From: Oceanobacter sp. 1_MG-2023
GTDB lineage: Bacteria; Pseudomonadota; Gammaproteobacteria; Pseudomonadales; Oceanobacteraceae
NCBI RefSeq assembly: GCF_030689025.1
Contig: NZ_JAUYWA010000006.1
Span: 1-64,000 of the forward strand
Direction: 5' to 3'
DNA length: 64,000 nt
Shown: positions 45,799-55,879 of the stretch, in pieces
Layout: each line of letters begins with the position of its first letter
How positions within the stretch are numbered: the first letter of the stretch is position 1
Made by a program: the position numbers and the translations under genes
The notes under the pieces: model-generated
Database searches by the model: none
What the model saw: the letters and a program-made list of their open reading frames with translations, nothing else
What the model was told of the DNA's origin: nothing

Positions 45799-46317
45799 CT
45801 ACTCGTTTTCCAGCGTTGCCCGCACATCAACCCGGCCTGGCAAGTCGGAACTGTCGACGGTAATCTGACTCACGCGAATGCCGTGACGGATTTGCAGGGA
45901 TTCGACCCAGGCGATGAACATATCGAATTCAATATTATCAAGCCAGATTCGAACCCCCTGCCCGTCCTGTTCATAGCGATCCAGTTGGATGCGGTCAGAC
46001 CGTGCTGCTTGCGTGACCAGGGTCAGAATGGGGCCGGAGGATTTTTCCAGAGAGGCGCCACCAAATTTGCCGGCGTTCTCTGCAATCAGGTTGTAAACGT
46101 CCAGTTTTTTGTCCAGATCACGCTGTACGCGCTGGTTTTCCCGTAACAGCGGAGCAAATATCAGGACGTACACCAGCGCAGCCCCTAATAGCCAGGCCAG
46201 ACCTCGCACGACCAGTCGGTCTCTGGCAGGCAAGGCACCGTACCAATTGCTGGCAGCTTGCACCTGAGGGATGGCTGTCAGGCGCTGGCGCATTTCGGTC
46301 AGTATCTCCGTATTCAT
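45799..46317 (-). CDS. gspM: Type II secretion inner-membrane protein GspM
   Basis: The 172-residue bitopic protein has a short cytoplasmic N-terminus, one membrane helix (about 33-55) and a periplasmic ferredoxin-like domain that partners GspL in the inner-membrane platform. The start overlaps the gspL stop by four bases. It is the last gene of the operon; no gspN or prepilin peptidase gene follows. The 202-bp gap to gor shows no further gene. Confidence 0.88.
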   Translation of the reverse strand: MNTEILTEMRQRLTAIPQVQAASNWYGALPARDRLVVRGLAWLLGAALVYVLIFAPLLRENQRVQRDLDKKLDVYNLIAENAGKFGGASLEKSSGPILTLVTQAARSDRIQLDRYEQDGQGVRIWLDNIEFDMFIAWVESLQIRHGIRVSQITVDSSDLPGRVDVRATLENE

Positions 46318-47513
46318 GCGGACTCCCCTATTTTAAGACGACCCTTGACCTTTTTATCCTCATTGCTGGCAGATGCCACTTCGGCATCGAGACCACGCTC
46401 CGATAGGGCCTGGCGCAGAGTCTGTAACTCACTGAGGTTGCTGGCTTGCACCTCTATAATCAGCTCCTGCTGGCGTTCGTTATAACGCGCTGAGTCCAGC
46501 TTGATGGTTTTGAGGTTGACGGATTGAAACGCACTGGCGGTGGTATTGATCAGATACGCAAAACCATGATTGTTGCCATGACTGCCTTCGGCCAGTCGGC
46601 CGCGAAATTCCCGCTCCAGTGCCCGTATCCGCACCCCGGGGAATAGCTGTTTGTACAGCGCCAGACTTTGCTGATAAACATATTGGCTCTGATTGGCCAG
46701 CTGCCGGTTTTGCACATACAGCGTAACCGCCATGATCAGCAGGCAAGCAGTCGACAGTGATGCCAGAGGCCGCCACCAGGAGCGTGGCTTGTCTGCCTGG
46801 CCATGACGTACCTGAAACTGGCCAATCAGCATATTGACCGGGCGGGCATGGGTGGGTAACGCTGGTGAGTCGCTGGTCGCCGAAGAAATATCGATGCGCT
46901 CGAAGGCATCCGCAAATCCGGTCTCAATCGTAGTGCGCAACAGGTTGGCTTGATCCAGCCCCGATGCGTGAATGGTTAATACACCCAGGCCTTGCTGGTC
47001 TTCCAGTACGGATTCCAGCACCGGCATTATGGCAAACTCATTGACCCAGCCTTCGAATACTCCCGGCAGCTTGACCAGCCAGCCTTGATCCTGCCAAACG
47101 GCAATGGCTGCTTCCGGTAGCAGTTGGGTTTCCGGAATCAGTTCCCGCACTGTCAGATGTAAATGCTCTGCCTGTTCCAGCAGGCGCTCGACCAGATCAC
47201 AGGCCGTTACGTAAGCCCGAGCCCGGACCCCCACTTTGCCTGCCGGTACAATCAGGTATTCACTGATATCGTTGATCAGGTTCTCTTCCAGCGCAAAAGG
47301 CAATGCCTGGGCCAGATGACGGCCTGAAACGCCCGGCAATTCGATCCAGTGACAGCTGTAATTGGCCGCTGACAGAATCATCCGCACCGGAGTCAGGTCG
47401 GGTTGGTCAGCAGCCCAGTCTTCCAGGTTGCAGGGCGGGACAGCATCATTGCTGGGATCGCTCACCAGCCATTGGGCATCGTGCCCCTGCCAGGTCACTT
47501 TGATTGTGTTCAT
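46314..47513 (-). CDS. gspL: Type II secretion protein GspL
   Basis: The 399-residue protein has a cytoplasmic actin-like domain (about 1-240) that docks the ATPase GspE, one membrane helix (about 250-270, LASLSTACLLIMAVTLYV) and a periplasmic ferredoxin-like domain. Its segment LPGVSGRHLAQALPFALEENLI is typical of GspL. It follows gspK by 45 bases and overlaps gspM. Confidence 0.9.
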   Translation of the reverse strand: MNTIKVTWQGHDAQWLVSDPSNDAVPPCNLEDWAADQPDLTPVRMILSAANYSCHWIELPGVSGRHLAQALPFALEENLINDISEYLIVPAGKVGVRARAYVTACDLVERLLEQAEHLHLTVRELIPETQLLPEAAIAVWQDQGWLVKLPGVFEGWVNEFAIMPVLESVLEDQQGLGVLTIHASGLDQANLLRTTIETGFADAFERIDISSATSDSPALPTHARPVNMLIGQFQVRHGQADKPRSWWRPLASLSTACLLIMAVTLYVQNRQLANQSQYVYQQSLALYKQLFPGVRIRALEREFRGRLAEGSHGNNHGFAYLINTTASAFQSVNLKTIKLDSARYNERQQELIIEVQASNLSELQTLRQALSERGLDAEVASASNEDKKVKGRLKIGESA

Positions 47514-47558
47514 GCTGTTTCTCGCTGCATATCACTTACGCTGGTTGAATTTAATAAA

Positions 47559-48545
47559 TCAAGGGGTGGTATTGGGCAGCTCAGGCAAACGCCTGGCTTC
47601 CCGGCGGGAATAGTCCCGATACAAGGTACGGAAATTACCGCTATCGGCATCGCGCTTGAGTAAAAACTCACTGGTACCAAACCAGTCTCCACTGGTGCCG
47701 ATATCCACTCGCCCAAATACTTCAAAATATTCCGATTTGACGGTGAAATCGCTTTCTGTCCATTTGCTGTCGTTGCTGTTACTGCTGCCCGACACAAAAC
47801 CTTTCACTTCATCCAGATCCAGAAAATCACTGACACTGGCCAGCCCGCTATCACCTCGGGCAGATACAACCGCTTGTGCGTCCGTTATGGAAAAGTTGGC
47901 ATCGAGGGCTGACATTACCAGTTCAGAGGCCGTGTTGATATTCAGCTGGGTCGTCACCGGCAAGCAGGTGACATAAGGCTCCAGGGCGTAATAAGTGTCG
48001 GTATCGACCCCTTCGAGCAGCATCAGATCGGAGGTGTGCTTACAGATTTGATAAGCAGGACGATAAGGCGGCTCCAGACTCATATAGTCATTTTCTACCT
48101 GGCTTTCGGCGTCCATCCAATCAGCCAGTCGCTCTGCAATCGTGACATCCAGCCCCAGGTCGTTAAGCAAGTTATACAGCCGCTGTTGCCACACGCTCTG
48201 ATTACTGGCAGCCGGAGCCAGCCAGTTGAGATTGAATTTGCCCTGGGCATCCACCATCCGAATAAATACCTGGCCTTCGTCCATCGGAAACGTGCGGTCA
48301 ATGGCCCACTCTTCCAAGCCATGATCAATATCCGGGTCGTTGTCCCAGTCCATATACAGGCCGCTGCGCACCACACTATCGATGCCATGCAAAAACGCTT
48401 GTGCCTGCTGGCGTGCCAACTGGGCCGTGGTACGTTGGATATCCTTGGCCTGACGCTCAATCAGTACGGTGGCCAAAACGCTGACCACAGCGAAAATCAG
48501 CAAGACAATCAACAGGGCAAGTCCGGATTGCTGGCGGCGCATCAC
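47559..48545 (-). CDS. gspK: Type II secretion minor pseudopilin GspK
   Basis: The 328-residue minor pseudopilin caps the pseudopilus tip with GspI and GspJ. It begins MMRRQQSG with a prepilin-type cleavage site followed by LALLIVLLIFAVVSVLATVL. The alpha-domain and the helix-hairpin-helix-like TQLNINTASELVMSALD segment are typical. It starts within the last codon of gspJ (four-base overlap). Confidence 0.9.
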   Translation of the reverse strand: MMRRQQSGLALLIVLLIFAVVSVLATVLIERQAKDIQRTTAQLARQQAQAFLHGIDSVVRSGLYMDWDNDPDIDHGLEEWAIDRTFPMDEGQVFIRMVDAQGKFNLNWLAPAASNQSVWQQRLYNLLNDLGLDVTIAERLADWMDAESQVENDYMSLEPPYRPAYQICKHTSDLMLLEGVDTDTYYALEPYVTCLPVTTQLNINTASELVMSALDANFSITDAQAVVSARGDSGLASVSDFLDLDEVKGFVSGSSNSNDSKWTESDFTVKSEYFEVFGRVDIGTSGDWFGTSEFLLKRDADSGNFRTLYRDYSRREARRLPELPNTTP

Positions 48546-49252
48546 AGTTCCTCACCATCATGTGCCAACGTCCAGAGCCGGGTTGCTTCACCGATGATCG
48601 GCAGGGTCATTTTCCAACGCATCCCCTGGGGGATAACCGATTCATCACTACCTTGTACAATGGGCCAGCTGTCGTACCAGGTTGAATCCGTGACTTCATC
48701 GTCGCTGTTGACGGTGTCGGCCAGTAGCGATATGTCCAGCTCCTCAATCTGGTCGAGCACCACCATGCTTCTTGGCTCGCTGTCGTAACTGCGATCCAGT
48801 ACCGACCAGACATAGCGCACCAGACACTCGCCTTCTGGTTCTTCTATCCCCCAGTCGGCCAGACGCCGCCGGGCGGCTTCGCAGGCATCACTATCGATGC
48901 TTTCCAGTTGATAGGCGATACGCTGCAGCTCTGAACGCGGGTCCTCAACACCGGGGCGATTACGCCAGCCGGTACGGGTTAATTCGAGCAGGTAATCCCC
49001 GTCATCCAGCAGGAGAGCATCCTGTTCATCGCCATAGGCATCCAGAATGGGACGATTGATAAACTGCTCAATATCACGACTGACAATGGCATTCAGCCGC
49101 TGCAGTGCAATCATCTGGTCCGACCGGACTTCGGTTGAATCACGGGCAACAATAATGGTGTGCAGCAATTGCACGGAGCCAACACTGATGGATGCCGTAA
49201 TGGCGACGGCGACAATAACCTCCAGCAGGGTGAAGCCCTGATAGCGCGTCAT
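48542..49252 (-). CDS. gspJ: Type II secretion minor pseudopilin GspJ
   Basis: The 236-residue prepilin-like protein begins MTRYQGFTLLEVIVAVAI, with cleavage after Gly and a methylatable Phe. The C-terminal domain is long and acidic as in GspJ. It overlaps gspI upstream and gspK downstream by four bases each, showing tight translational coupling of the tip complex. Confidence 0.9.
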   Translation of the reverse strand: MTRYQGFTLLEVIVAVAITASISVGSVQLLHTIIVARDSTEVRSDQMIALQRLNAIVSRDIEQFINRPILDAYGDEQDALLLDDGDYLLELTRTGWRNRPGVEDPRSELQRIAYQLESIDSDACEAARRRLADWGIEEPEGECLVRYVWSVLDRSYDSEPRSMVVLDQIEELDISLLADTVNSDDEVTDSTWYDSWPIVQGSDESVIPQGMRWKMTLPIIGEATRLWTLAHDGEEL

Positions 49253-49641
49253 CCGTGTTCACCCATAATGGTTGCCAGACTGACGAGGATATAGTCGGGT
49301 TCATTTTCGAGTGATACATCAACGGTTACCCGTACAACTCCGGGCCAGCTGGTTGATATCACGGTCGTCAGGGTTTGCCATTCGCGGGATGCCATATCAA
49401 CGGTGTCCCGAGTGGTACCAACCTTGGGGGTTTCGTGACTGAGGCGAATTTCGGCGAGGCGATTTTCAGCCACCCAGGATGCCATGGTCTTGTTTTCCAG
49501 CGTCAGCAAGGTGTCGGCGGCCTGACTGGTGGTGCCACTGATAACGATGGCAATGGAAGCAAAAATAGTCAGTGCGATCATCACTTCGAGCAGCGTAAAA
49601 CCATCGGCCCGCCGGCAGGCATTGAAGGTATTATTGCTCAT
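49249..49641 (-). CDS. gspI: Type II secretion minor pseudopilin GspI
   Basis: The 130-residue product starts MSNNTFNACRRADG with prepilin cleavage before FTLLEVMIALTIFASIAIV. The ATG at 49641 follows GAGGTGG and lies within the last codons of gspH (11-base overlap). An upstream in-frame start would read through gspH sequence and break the leader pattern. GspI nucleates the GspI-J-K tip. Confidence 0.9.
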   Translation of the reverse strand: MSNNTFNACRRADGFTLLEVMIALTIFASIAIVISGTTSQAADTLLTLENKTMASWVAENRLAEIRLSHETPKVGTTRDTVDMASREWQTLTTVISTSWPGVVRVTVDVSLENEPDYILVSLATIMGEHG

Positions 49642-50248
49642 ATCGAACCACCTCTTTCCACACCGGATTGAAGCCATCGCCATGAATCACAAAGGCAAAG
49701 CTGTTGTCGGCGTCATGGGTAATGGTGAGTTCAAAGGCGGTGTACTCTTCTGATGACAGAAATTGCAATGCGGGTAATGGGCCTTCGTCGTTGTCCAGCA
49801 GCTCTTCAAAGTCGACATCGTCATCATCTATCACCAACGCCATGACCATACCTTCCGGCACGGTTGGCGCATTCAGGGATGCACTGGAATACGCTTGCCA
49901 GGGGTTTTTATCGATATCACTGAGCTCTTCCACTGACAGCGTGCCCTTGGCGGCCTGCTGACGAACGTCTTGCCACGACAACAGCATCAGCTCGTCCCGG
50001 TCCATGGCCAGGCCAAGGTCCAGGTTGCGATAGGCGGCTTCTTCACGGTAGAGGTTCATGGCGATTACCAGAGTTGTGGCAAAACGCCCGGTTTCATCCT
50101 GAATCTGGGTGTCGCTGGCATTCAGGTTAACCAGCGACAACAAGCCGCCAATAATCATCAGCACAACCAGCAATTCGAGCAGAGTGAATCCTCTTTGCGG
50201 GAGCGGGCGCTGGGCTGGTAATGTCATGGGGCGAAAGGATGTCAACAC
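49631..50248 (-). CDS. gspH: Type II secretion minor pseudopilin GspH
   Basis: The roughly 200-residue product carries a prepilin leader ending QRG before FTLLELLVVLMIIGGLLSLV, followed by the GspH-type periplasmic beta domain. The start is uncertain: a GTG at 50248 has a TGGA site upstream, while an ATG at 50227 gives a 14-residue-shorter leader without a clear ribosome site. Gene order places it between gspG and gspI as in other gsp operons. Confidence 0.85.
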   Translation of the reverse strand: MLTSFRPMTLPAQRPLPQRGFTLLELLVVLMIIGGLLSLVNLNASDTQIQDETGRFATTLVIAMNLYREEAAYRNLDLGLAMDRDELMLLSWQDVRQQAAKGTLSVEELSDIDKNPWQAYSSASLNAPTVPEGMVMALVIDDDDVDFEELLDNDEGPLPALQFLSSEEYTAFELTITHDADNSFAFVIHGDGFNPVWKEVVRYEQ

Positions 50249-50289
50249 AGATGTCCATCTGCCGGGTCACCCCGGCAGTCAGTAGCTTG

Positions 50290-50718
50290 TTATTCGGGGT
50301 AGGAAATGTCGGCGTATTCAGCTTCGCCGCCTTCCTGGCCATCAGCGCCCAGCGAAACAATTTCGTACTGCCCTTTTTCCAGGTAGTACAGAAACTCATT
50401 ACCCCAGGCATCGGTTGGTACGCTGTTGCCTTTCAGGTAACCACTGCTGCGGTAGTTTTTGGGTACTGGAGACGATGACGGCTTGCTGATCAGTGCCTCG
50501 AGGCCCTGTTCGGTGGTTGGGTAGGTGAAATTATCGAGTTTGTACATATCCAGCGCGCCTTCTATCAGCTTCATCTGGCTTTTGGTGGTCTTGACCTGGG
50601 CATCGGTAGCGGAACCAATAATATTGGTGGCGACCAGCGCCATGATGCTACCAATAATGGCCAGTACAACCATCACTTCCAACAGGGTAAAGCCTTGTAC
50701 GCGCTTGCGGGTTTGCAT
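50290..50718 (-). CDS. gspG: Type II secretion major pseudopilin GspG
   Basis: The 142-residue major pseudopilin has the leader MQTRKRVQG followed by FTLLEVMVVLAIIGSIMALV. The body shows the GspG pattern YPTTEQGLEALISKP, DAWGNEFLYY and the calcium-binding loop SLGADGQEGGEAEYADI. It polymerises into the periplasmic pseudopilus that pushes folded substrates through the outer-membrane channel. Confidence 0.95.
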   Translation of the reverse strand: MQTRKRVQGFTLLEVMVVLAIIGSIMALVATNIIGSATDAQVKTTKSQMKLIEGALDMYKLDNFTYPTTEQGLEALISKPSSSPVPKNYRSSGYLKGNSVPTDAWGNEFLYYLEKGQYEIVSLGADGQEGGEAEYADISYPE

Positions 50719-50727
50719 GTGTTTCTC

Positions 50728-51936
50728 CTAACGAACCATGTTTTGCAATTCAAGAATGGGCATCATGATAGCGGCAACAATCAGGGCAACAATCGCCCCC
50801 ATGGTAAGCAGCATCATGGGCTCAAAGATTTTGACCATCGCTGAGACTGTATTTTCCAGCGTAGTTTCCTGCTGCTGCGCTGTTTTTGCCAGCATGGCAT
50901 CGAGTTCACCACTGTTTTCACCGCTGGCGATCATATGCAGCATGATGGGGGCAAAGTAGCCGGTGTGATCCAGCGACTTGTGCAGGCTCCCGCCTTCGCT
51001 GACTTCCAGCGTGGCTTCGGTCAATGCTTTTTTGATCGGTATATTGTCGACGACCTGACTGGCAATACGCATGGCGTCAACCAGGGGAACCCCGGAGCTG
51101 GTCAGAATCGCCAGCGTGCTGCCAAAACGGGCGGTATTGGCGTCCTTGGCAAAACCACCGATGCCCGGTACGGCAAGCATGAAACGGTGATATTTTTCAC
51201 GGAATGCCGGACTTCTCATAGCCTGGCCAAACAGTACCGCCACCGCCACCACCGCCAGTAAAATATACAGTCCGAAGTCGGTAATCAAATGACTGAGATC
51301 GAGCATGAACTGGGTCAGTCCGGGCAGTTCCTGACCGTTTTTAACAAATACATCAACAATGTCAGGTACGACGTACGTCAGCAGGCCAACCACAATCCCG
51401 ATTGCCACGATACTGAGAATGATCGGATACATGGCGGCCAGCTTGATCTTCTGATCTGCCGACTGCCGCGCTTCCGTGTAATCTGCCAGCCGGTTTAACA
51501 CGCCGTCCAGATGCCCGGCATGTTCACCGGCACTGACCGTCGAGCGGTACAGGTGCGGAAAGGCTCGCGGGTATTCGGCCAAGGCCTTGGCCAGCGTGTA
51601 ACCTTCCAGAACCTTGGCCCTGATGGCGAGGATCATGGCCTTGATCTTGGCTTTGCCGGTTTGCTCAGACAACGCCCGCAAGGCTTCATCGATAGGCAGG
51701 CCGGCACCAATCAGGGTTGCCAGTTGGCGTGTAAGCAGTGCCAGGTCTGGTACGGACATGCCGGGGCCGCGACCACCGGAGCTGTGCTTCTGTTTGACGC
51801 TGGTGGATTCCACCGATAACGGCATCCAGCCTTTGTCGCGCAGCTTCTGCCGCACCTGTCGGGCACTGTCAGCTTCCAGCACACCTTTCAGCTGCTTGCC
51901 CTTGGCATCAAGCGCCTGGTAAAGAAATGCAGCCAT
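50728..51936 (-). CDS. gspF: Type II secretion inner-membrane platform protein GspF
   Basis: The 402-residue polytopic platform protein has two homologous T2SSF domains (about 65-190 and 270-390) and three membrane helices. The N-terminal FLYQALDAKGKQLKGVLEADS is family-typical. It sits two bases after the gspE stop. Confidence 0.95.
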   Translation of the reverse strand: MAAFLYQALDAKGKQLKGVLEADSARQVRQKLRDKGWMPLSVESTSVKQKHSSGGRGPGMSVPDLALLTRQLATLIGAGLPIDEALRALSEQTGKAKIKAMILAIRAKVLEGYTLAKALAEYPRAFPHLYRSTVSAGEHAGHLDGVLNRLADYTEARQSADQKIKLAAMYPIILSIVAIGIVVGLLTYVVPDIVDVFVKNGQELPGLTQFMLDLSHLITDFGLYILLAVVAVAVLFGQAMRSPAFREKYHRFMLAVPGIGGFAKDANTARFGSTLAILTSSGVPLVDAMRIASQVVDNIPIKKALTEATLEVSEGGSLHKSLDHTGYFAPIMLHMIASGENSGELDAMLAKTAQQQETTLENTVSAMVKIFEPMMLLTMGAIVALIVAAIMMPILELQNMVR

Positions 51937-51938
51937 AA

Positions 51939-53507
51939 TTATCCCTTGGCAACCCGCAGCAGCTCTTCAATGGTTGTGCTGCCGCCCAGTACCTTGCGAA
52001 TGCCATCCTGGGTGATGCTGGGACCAAGACGACGGGCGTGAGCGGTCATGGCCTGCTCCCCTGCCCGGTCATGGATCAGGGTTTTCAGGCCTTCATCAAC
52101 TTCAATGATTTCGTAAATCCCCTGACGACCGCGATAACCCAGCTGGTTGCATTTGTCACAGCCTTTGGCGTGGAATATTTCCGGAGGCTGATCAGGATCG
52201 ACGCCGAGCAACTCGCATTCACTGGCATTGGCAATTGCCGGTACCTTGCAGTCATCACAAAGCACCCGGACCAGTCGCTGGGCCAATACGCCCACCAGAC
52301 TGGAGGATAACAGGAATGACTCAACCCCCATGTCTTGCAAGCGGGTAATCGCACCAATAGCCGTATTGGTGTGCAGTGTGGACAACACCAAGTGACCGGT
52401 CAGAGAAGCCTGAATGGCAATCTCAACGGTTTCGAGATCCCGGATCTCACCAATCATGACCACGTCGGGATCTTGACGCAAAATGGCCCGCAAGCCTTTG
52501 GCAAAGGTCATTTCAACCTTGGCATTAACCTGGGTCTGACCAATGCCGGGCAAGCTGTATTCGATCGGATCTTCTACGGTCAGGATGTTACGACTGGTGT
52601 CGTTAAGGTCACTGAGGGCGCCATACAGCGTGGTGGTTTTACCGGAACCGGTTGGGCCGGTCACCAGAATAATTCCGTGAGGTCGGCTGATGATATTACG
52701 CATGGTGCGTAAATCACGTTCCGACATGCCGAGCTGAGAAAGACTCAAGCGCCCGGCTTTTTTATCGAGCAAACGCATCACCACCCGTTCGCCGTGGCTG
52801 GATGGCATGGTCGATACCCGAACATCCACTTCCCGTCCACCGATCCGCAGGGCGATACGGCCATCTTGTGGCACCCGTTTTTCCGCGATATCCAGCTTGG
52901 CCATGACTTTGATTCGAGAGACAAGCAAGGCGGCCAGAGCCCGCTTGGGCTGCACCACTTCGCGTAACACGCCATCAATGCGAAAGCGCACCACCAGGCG
53001 TTTTTCGTAGGTTTCGACATGGATATCCGAAGCATTTTCCTTGATTGCTTCGGTCAGCAAGGCATTGATCAGCCGGATAATCGGCGCGTCACCGTCCTGC
53101 TCCAGCAAATCTTCGGTTTCAGGAACGGAATCAGCCAGACTGGCGAGATCCATTTCATCGCCGAGGCCTTCCACCATTTCCATGGCTTCTGATGAGTCGG
53201 TCTGATAAGACAGCCCCAGGCGGCGATCAAATTCGTCGTCGGCCACACCTTCGAGCCGAAATGGCAAAGACAGGAAGCGCTGCACTTCCATAATGGCTTC
53301 TGCACTGACCGGCACCCGGTGTACCACCTTGAGCCCATCGGCAGCCCCTTCAACCAGCACACCAAAACGCTTGGCAAAACCGAAAGGCACGCGAGTAGCC
53401 AGCCCGGTGGAGCTATTGTTCTGGTCATTTGCCGTCGGGGTCGACGGGTCAATCAATATCGCTTCAGCACGGTCTTCGGGTTGATCTTGTACAAGGGTAG
53501 AACTCAT
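51939..53507 (-). CDS. gspE: Type II secretion ATPase GspE
   Basis: The 522-residue assembly ATPase has an N-terminal GspE/PilB domain, then the AAA-like core with Walker [14 protein letters not shown], Asp box, Walker B DPDVVMIGEIRD and a C-terminal zinc module of two C-x2-C pairs (CDDC, CDKC). It powers pseudopilus assembly from the cytoplasm. It is the first gene of a nine-gene operon gspEFGHIJKLM. gspC and gspD are not adjacent, unlike xcpPQ in Pseudomonas. Confidence 0.95.
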   Translation of the reverse strand: MSSTLVQDQPEDRAEAILIDPSTPTANDQNNSSTGLATRVPFGFAKRFGVLVEGAADGLKVVHRVPVSAEAIMEVQRFLSLPFRLEGVADDEFDRRLGLSYQTDSSEAMEMVEGLGDEMDLASLADSVPETEDLLEQDGDAPIIRLINALLTEAIKENASDIHVETYEKRLVVRFRIDGVLREVVQPKRALAALLVSRIKVMAKLDIAEKRVPQDGRIALRIGGREVDVRVSTMPSSHGERVVMRLLDKKAGRLSLSQLGMSERDLRTMRNIISRPHGIILVTGPTGSGKTTTLYGALSDLNDTSRNILTVEDPIEYSLPGIGQTQVNAKVEMTFAKGLRAILRQDPDVVMIGEIRDLETVEIAIQASLTGHLVLSTLHTNTAIGAITRLQDMGVESFLLSSSLVGVLAQRLVRVLCDDCKVPAIANASECELLGVDPDQPPEIFHAKGCDKCNQLGYRGRQGIYEIIEVDEGLKTLIHDRAGEQAMTAHARRLGPSITQDGIRKVLGGSTTIEELLRVAKG

Positions 53508-53828
53508 GAATTATCCAACGTTGCGACCAAGATAAGTGGACCCAAGACTCCGTAAAACGGAGCACCTGGATCACACACCGACAATGGCCGTCAATAATAA
53601 CCGGCTGTCTGCACAGCTTTCTGATAACAATAATACCTGACGGTCAACAATACAGACTCGCTGGTCACCCGGCACATCACTATCGACCCATGCATCATAC
53701 TGATGGTTCGGTGGCTCCGACACTCCATCGGTAAAGTATTGCGACAAAACCGTCCGTAAATGCACTTCTTTTCGACAATACGACACTGGGGCGCAGCTTA
53801 TGTCTATTTAATGACAAATCGGTGACAC
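53508..53828. other. Upstream region of gspE, gene-poor
   Basis: This roughly 320-bp stretch between the etfA terminator and gspE probably holds the gsp promoter. A 71-codon minus-strand frame (53571-53786) starts MSYCRKEVHLRT but has no recognisable family, signal peptide or good ribosome site. I do not call it a gene. No gspC-like sequence is seen. Confidence 0.45.
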
Positions 53829-53859
53829 AAAAAAGCCCGGACTGAGCCGGGCCTTTTTA
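53829..53859 (-). terminator. Intrinsic terminator after etfA
   Basis: GCCCGG and CCGGGC arms are flanked by an A-run on one side and a T-run on the other, so it can act in both directions. It starts 12 bases after the etfA stop and ends the etfBA transcript. Confidence 0.85.
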
Positions 53860-53870
53860 ACGCCTTGATG

Positions 53871-54800
53871 TTAAACGAGTTTGTCCAGCTCTGGAACAGC
53901 ATCAAAGAGGTCCGCAACCAGTCCGTAATCCGCTACCTGGAAAATCGGTGCTTCTTCGTCCTTGTTGATGGCCACAATCACCTTGGAGTCTTTCATGCCA
54001 GCCAGATGCTGGATTGCACCGGAGATACCAACAGCAATATACAGCTCTGGCGCAACGATTTTACCTGTTTGACCAACTTGCAGGTCATTAGGAACAAAAC
54101 CGGCATCTACCGCTGCACGGGAAGCGCCGACTGCCGCTCCCATCTTGTCTGCCATATCAAACAGCATGGCAAAATTATCGCCATTTTGCATACCGCGACC
54201 ACCGGCAACCACAACCTTGGCAGCTGTCAGTTCCGGACGATCGGATTTGGCCAACTCTTCACTCAAAAATACGCTTTTGCCGTAGGCGCTGACAAAATCA
54301 ACAGCTTCGATAGTTGCTGAGCCACCGGTTGCGGCAACCGCATCGAAGCCAGTCGCACGAATCGTCAGTACCTTGATGGCATCGTTGCTCTGATACGTTG
54401 CCACAGCGTTACCGGCATACACCGGGCGTGAGAATGTATCAGCAGCAACCACTTCAATCACGTCGGACAACATATTGACGCCCAGCAGCGCTGCAGCACG
54501 AGGCAACAGGTCTTTGCCTGTGGTCGTGGCGGGTGCCAGAATATGGCTGTAACCTGTGCCTATGTTGGCAACCAGATCCCCCATGACTTCGCCCAGCTGG
54601 TGTTCATATACGGCGTTGTCCGCAACCAGCACCTTGGCGACCCCAGCGACTGCCGCTGCAGCATCCACGACAGTCTGACAACCAGAACCTGCAACCAGTA
54701 CGTCAACATCACCGCCAATTTCAGCAGCGGCGGCGAGAACGTTCAGCGTAGCGCCTTTCAGGGTAGCGTTATCATGTTCCGCTATTACCAGAATACTCAT
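53871..54800 (-). CDS. etfA: Electron transfer flavoprotein alpha subunit
   Basis: This 309-residue FAD-binding subunit takes electrons from acyl-CoA and other dehydrogenases and passes them to ETF:ubiquinone oxidoreductase. The C-terminal FAD domain has [39 protein letters not shown] and the ETF signature [20 protein letters not shown]. It follows etfB by 15 bases and ends at a strong terminator. Confidence 0.96.
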   Translation of the reverse strand: MSILVIAEHDNATLKGATLNVLAAAAEIGGDVDVLVAGSGCQTVVDAAAAVAGVAKVLVADNAVYEHQLGEVMGDLVANIGTGYSHILAPATTTGKDLLPRAAALLGVNMLSDVIEVVAADTFSRPVYAGNAVATYQSNDAIKVLTIRATGFDAVAATGGSATIEAVDFVSAYGKSVFLSEELAKSDRPELTAAKVVVAGGRGMQNGDNFAMLFDMADKMGAAVGASRAAVDAGFVPNDLQVGQTGKIVAPELYIAVGISGAIQHLAGMKDSKVIVAINKDEEAPIFQVADYGLVADLFDAVPELDKLV

Positions 54801-54815
54801 TTCATTGACTCCTGT

Positions 54816-55565
54816 TTACAGCACTTTCGCTTCGTTCTTCAGTTTTTCGACCAGCTCTGCAACATCGGCCACCTTGATACCTGCCTGACGCTCTGCTGGT
54901 GGAACCACCTTCAGCAACGTCTGGGTTGACTCCATGGTGACGCCGAGATCTGCCGGTGTCATGATGGCCAACGGCTTACGCTTGGCTTTCATAATGTTTG
55001 GCAGGGTCGCATAACGGGGTTCGTTCAGACGCAGATCGGTGGTAACAATGGCGGGCAATTCAAGAGTGACAATACGCAAGCCACCGTCGACTTCCCGGGT
55101 TACCTTGACCTTGTCGCCGTCAATCGCAACATCAGAAGCAAAAGTACCTTGTGCCATACCGGTCAGAGCACCCAGCATCTGGCCAGTCTGATTGTTATCG
55201 CTGTCGATGGTTTGCTTGCCCATCAATATCAGTTGAGGCTCTTCTTTTTCGACTACCGCTTGCAGCAAGCGAGCAACAGTCAGTGATTCCAGTTTGTCTT
55301 CAGTTTCTATAAGAATGCCGCGATCAGCACCGAGAGCCATGGAAGTACGAATCTGCTCTTGTGCTACTTTAGGGCCAATGGAAACAACGACAATTTCGCT
55401 GGCGATGCCCTTTTCTTTCAGACGTACCGCTTCTTCAACAGCGATTTCGCAGAACGGGTTCATGGCCATTTTGACGTTATTCAGATCAACATCCGTATTA
55501 TCCGGCTTGACGCGTACCTTGACGTTATAGTCGATGACGCGCTTTACAGCGACGAGAACCTTCAT
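54816..55565 (-). CDS. etfB: Electron transfer flavoprotein beta subunit
   Basis: This 249-residue AMP-binding partner of EtfA opens [19 protein letters not shown], shows GADRGILIE and [21 protein letters not shown], and ends with the segment [30 protein letters not shown]. It forms the soluble ETF dimer with EtfA. It is divergent from the ETF-QO gene across a 314-bp promoter region. Confidence 0.96.
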   Translation of the reverse strand: MKVLVAVKRVIDYNVKVRVKPDNTDVDLNNVKMAMNPFCEIAVEEAVRLKEKGIASEIVVVSIGPKVAQEQIRTSMALGADRGILIETEDKLESLTVARLLQAVVEKEEPQLILMGKQTIDSDNNQTGQMLGALTGMAQGTFASDVAIDGDKVKVTREVDGGLRIVTLELPAIVTTDLRLNEPRYATLPNIMKAKRKPLAIMTPADLGVTMESTQTLLKVVPPAERQAGIKVADVAELVEKLKNEAKVL

Positions 55566-55739
55566 AGATTCCTCTTATCTTCAAATGATTGAAATTTTAC
55601 CCCGATTTACCCAGTGGCGCGGTGATTCGGCGCTACTTTTCGGGGGCTTCAGACCAGAAGAATTATTCTGGACTTTTACCTTTACGTCAATAGTGATGCT
55701 TGTTTGTTTCCAAAACGGCAGCATTCCCGAGCGATGCGG

Positions 55740-55767
55740 TTGCCTGAAACAGGCACGAACGTATAAT
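55740..55767 (+). promoter_or_regulatory. Sigma-70 type promoter for ETF-QO with overlapping palindrome
   Basis: A perfect TATAAT at 55762-55767 has TTGCCT 16 bases upstream (55740-55745), about 112 bases before the ATG at 55880. A GCCTG-AAA-CAGGC palindrome (55742-55754) overlaps the -35, a typical place for a repressor of fatty-acid-oxidation genes, though no consensus was matched. The rest of the 55566-55879 divergent gap shows no gene. Confidence 0.6.
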
Positions 55768-55879
55768 GCTGCACCTCTATAAAGCGCTTTCTTAGTAGTT
55801 TGCTGATTATCACCAAAAAATCAAACCCGAATAGCACAGCCGTGGCCAATAACTCTAACCGTTAACAGGAGAGATCCGT

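Noticed and set aside
53571-53786. A 71-codon minus-strand frame upstream of gspE, considered as a small gsp component.
   Set aside because: No membrane helix or signal peptide as GspC would need, no good ribosome site, no similarity recognised.
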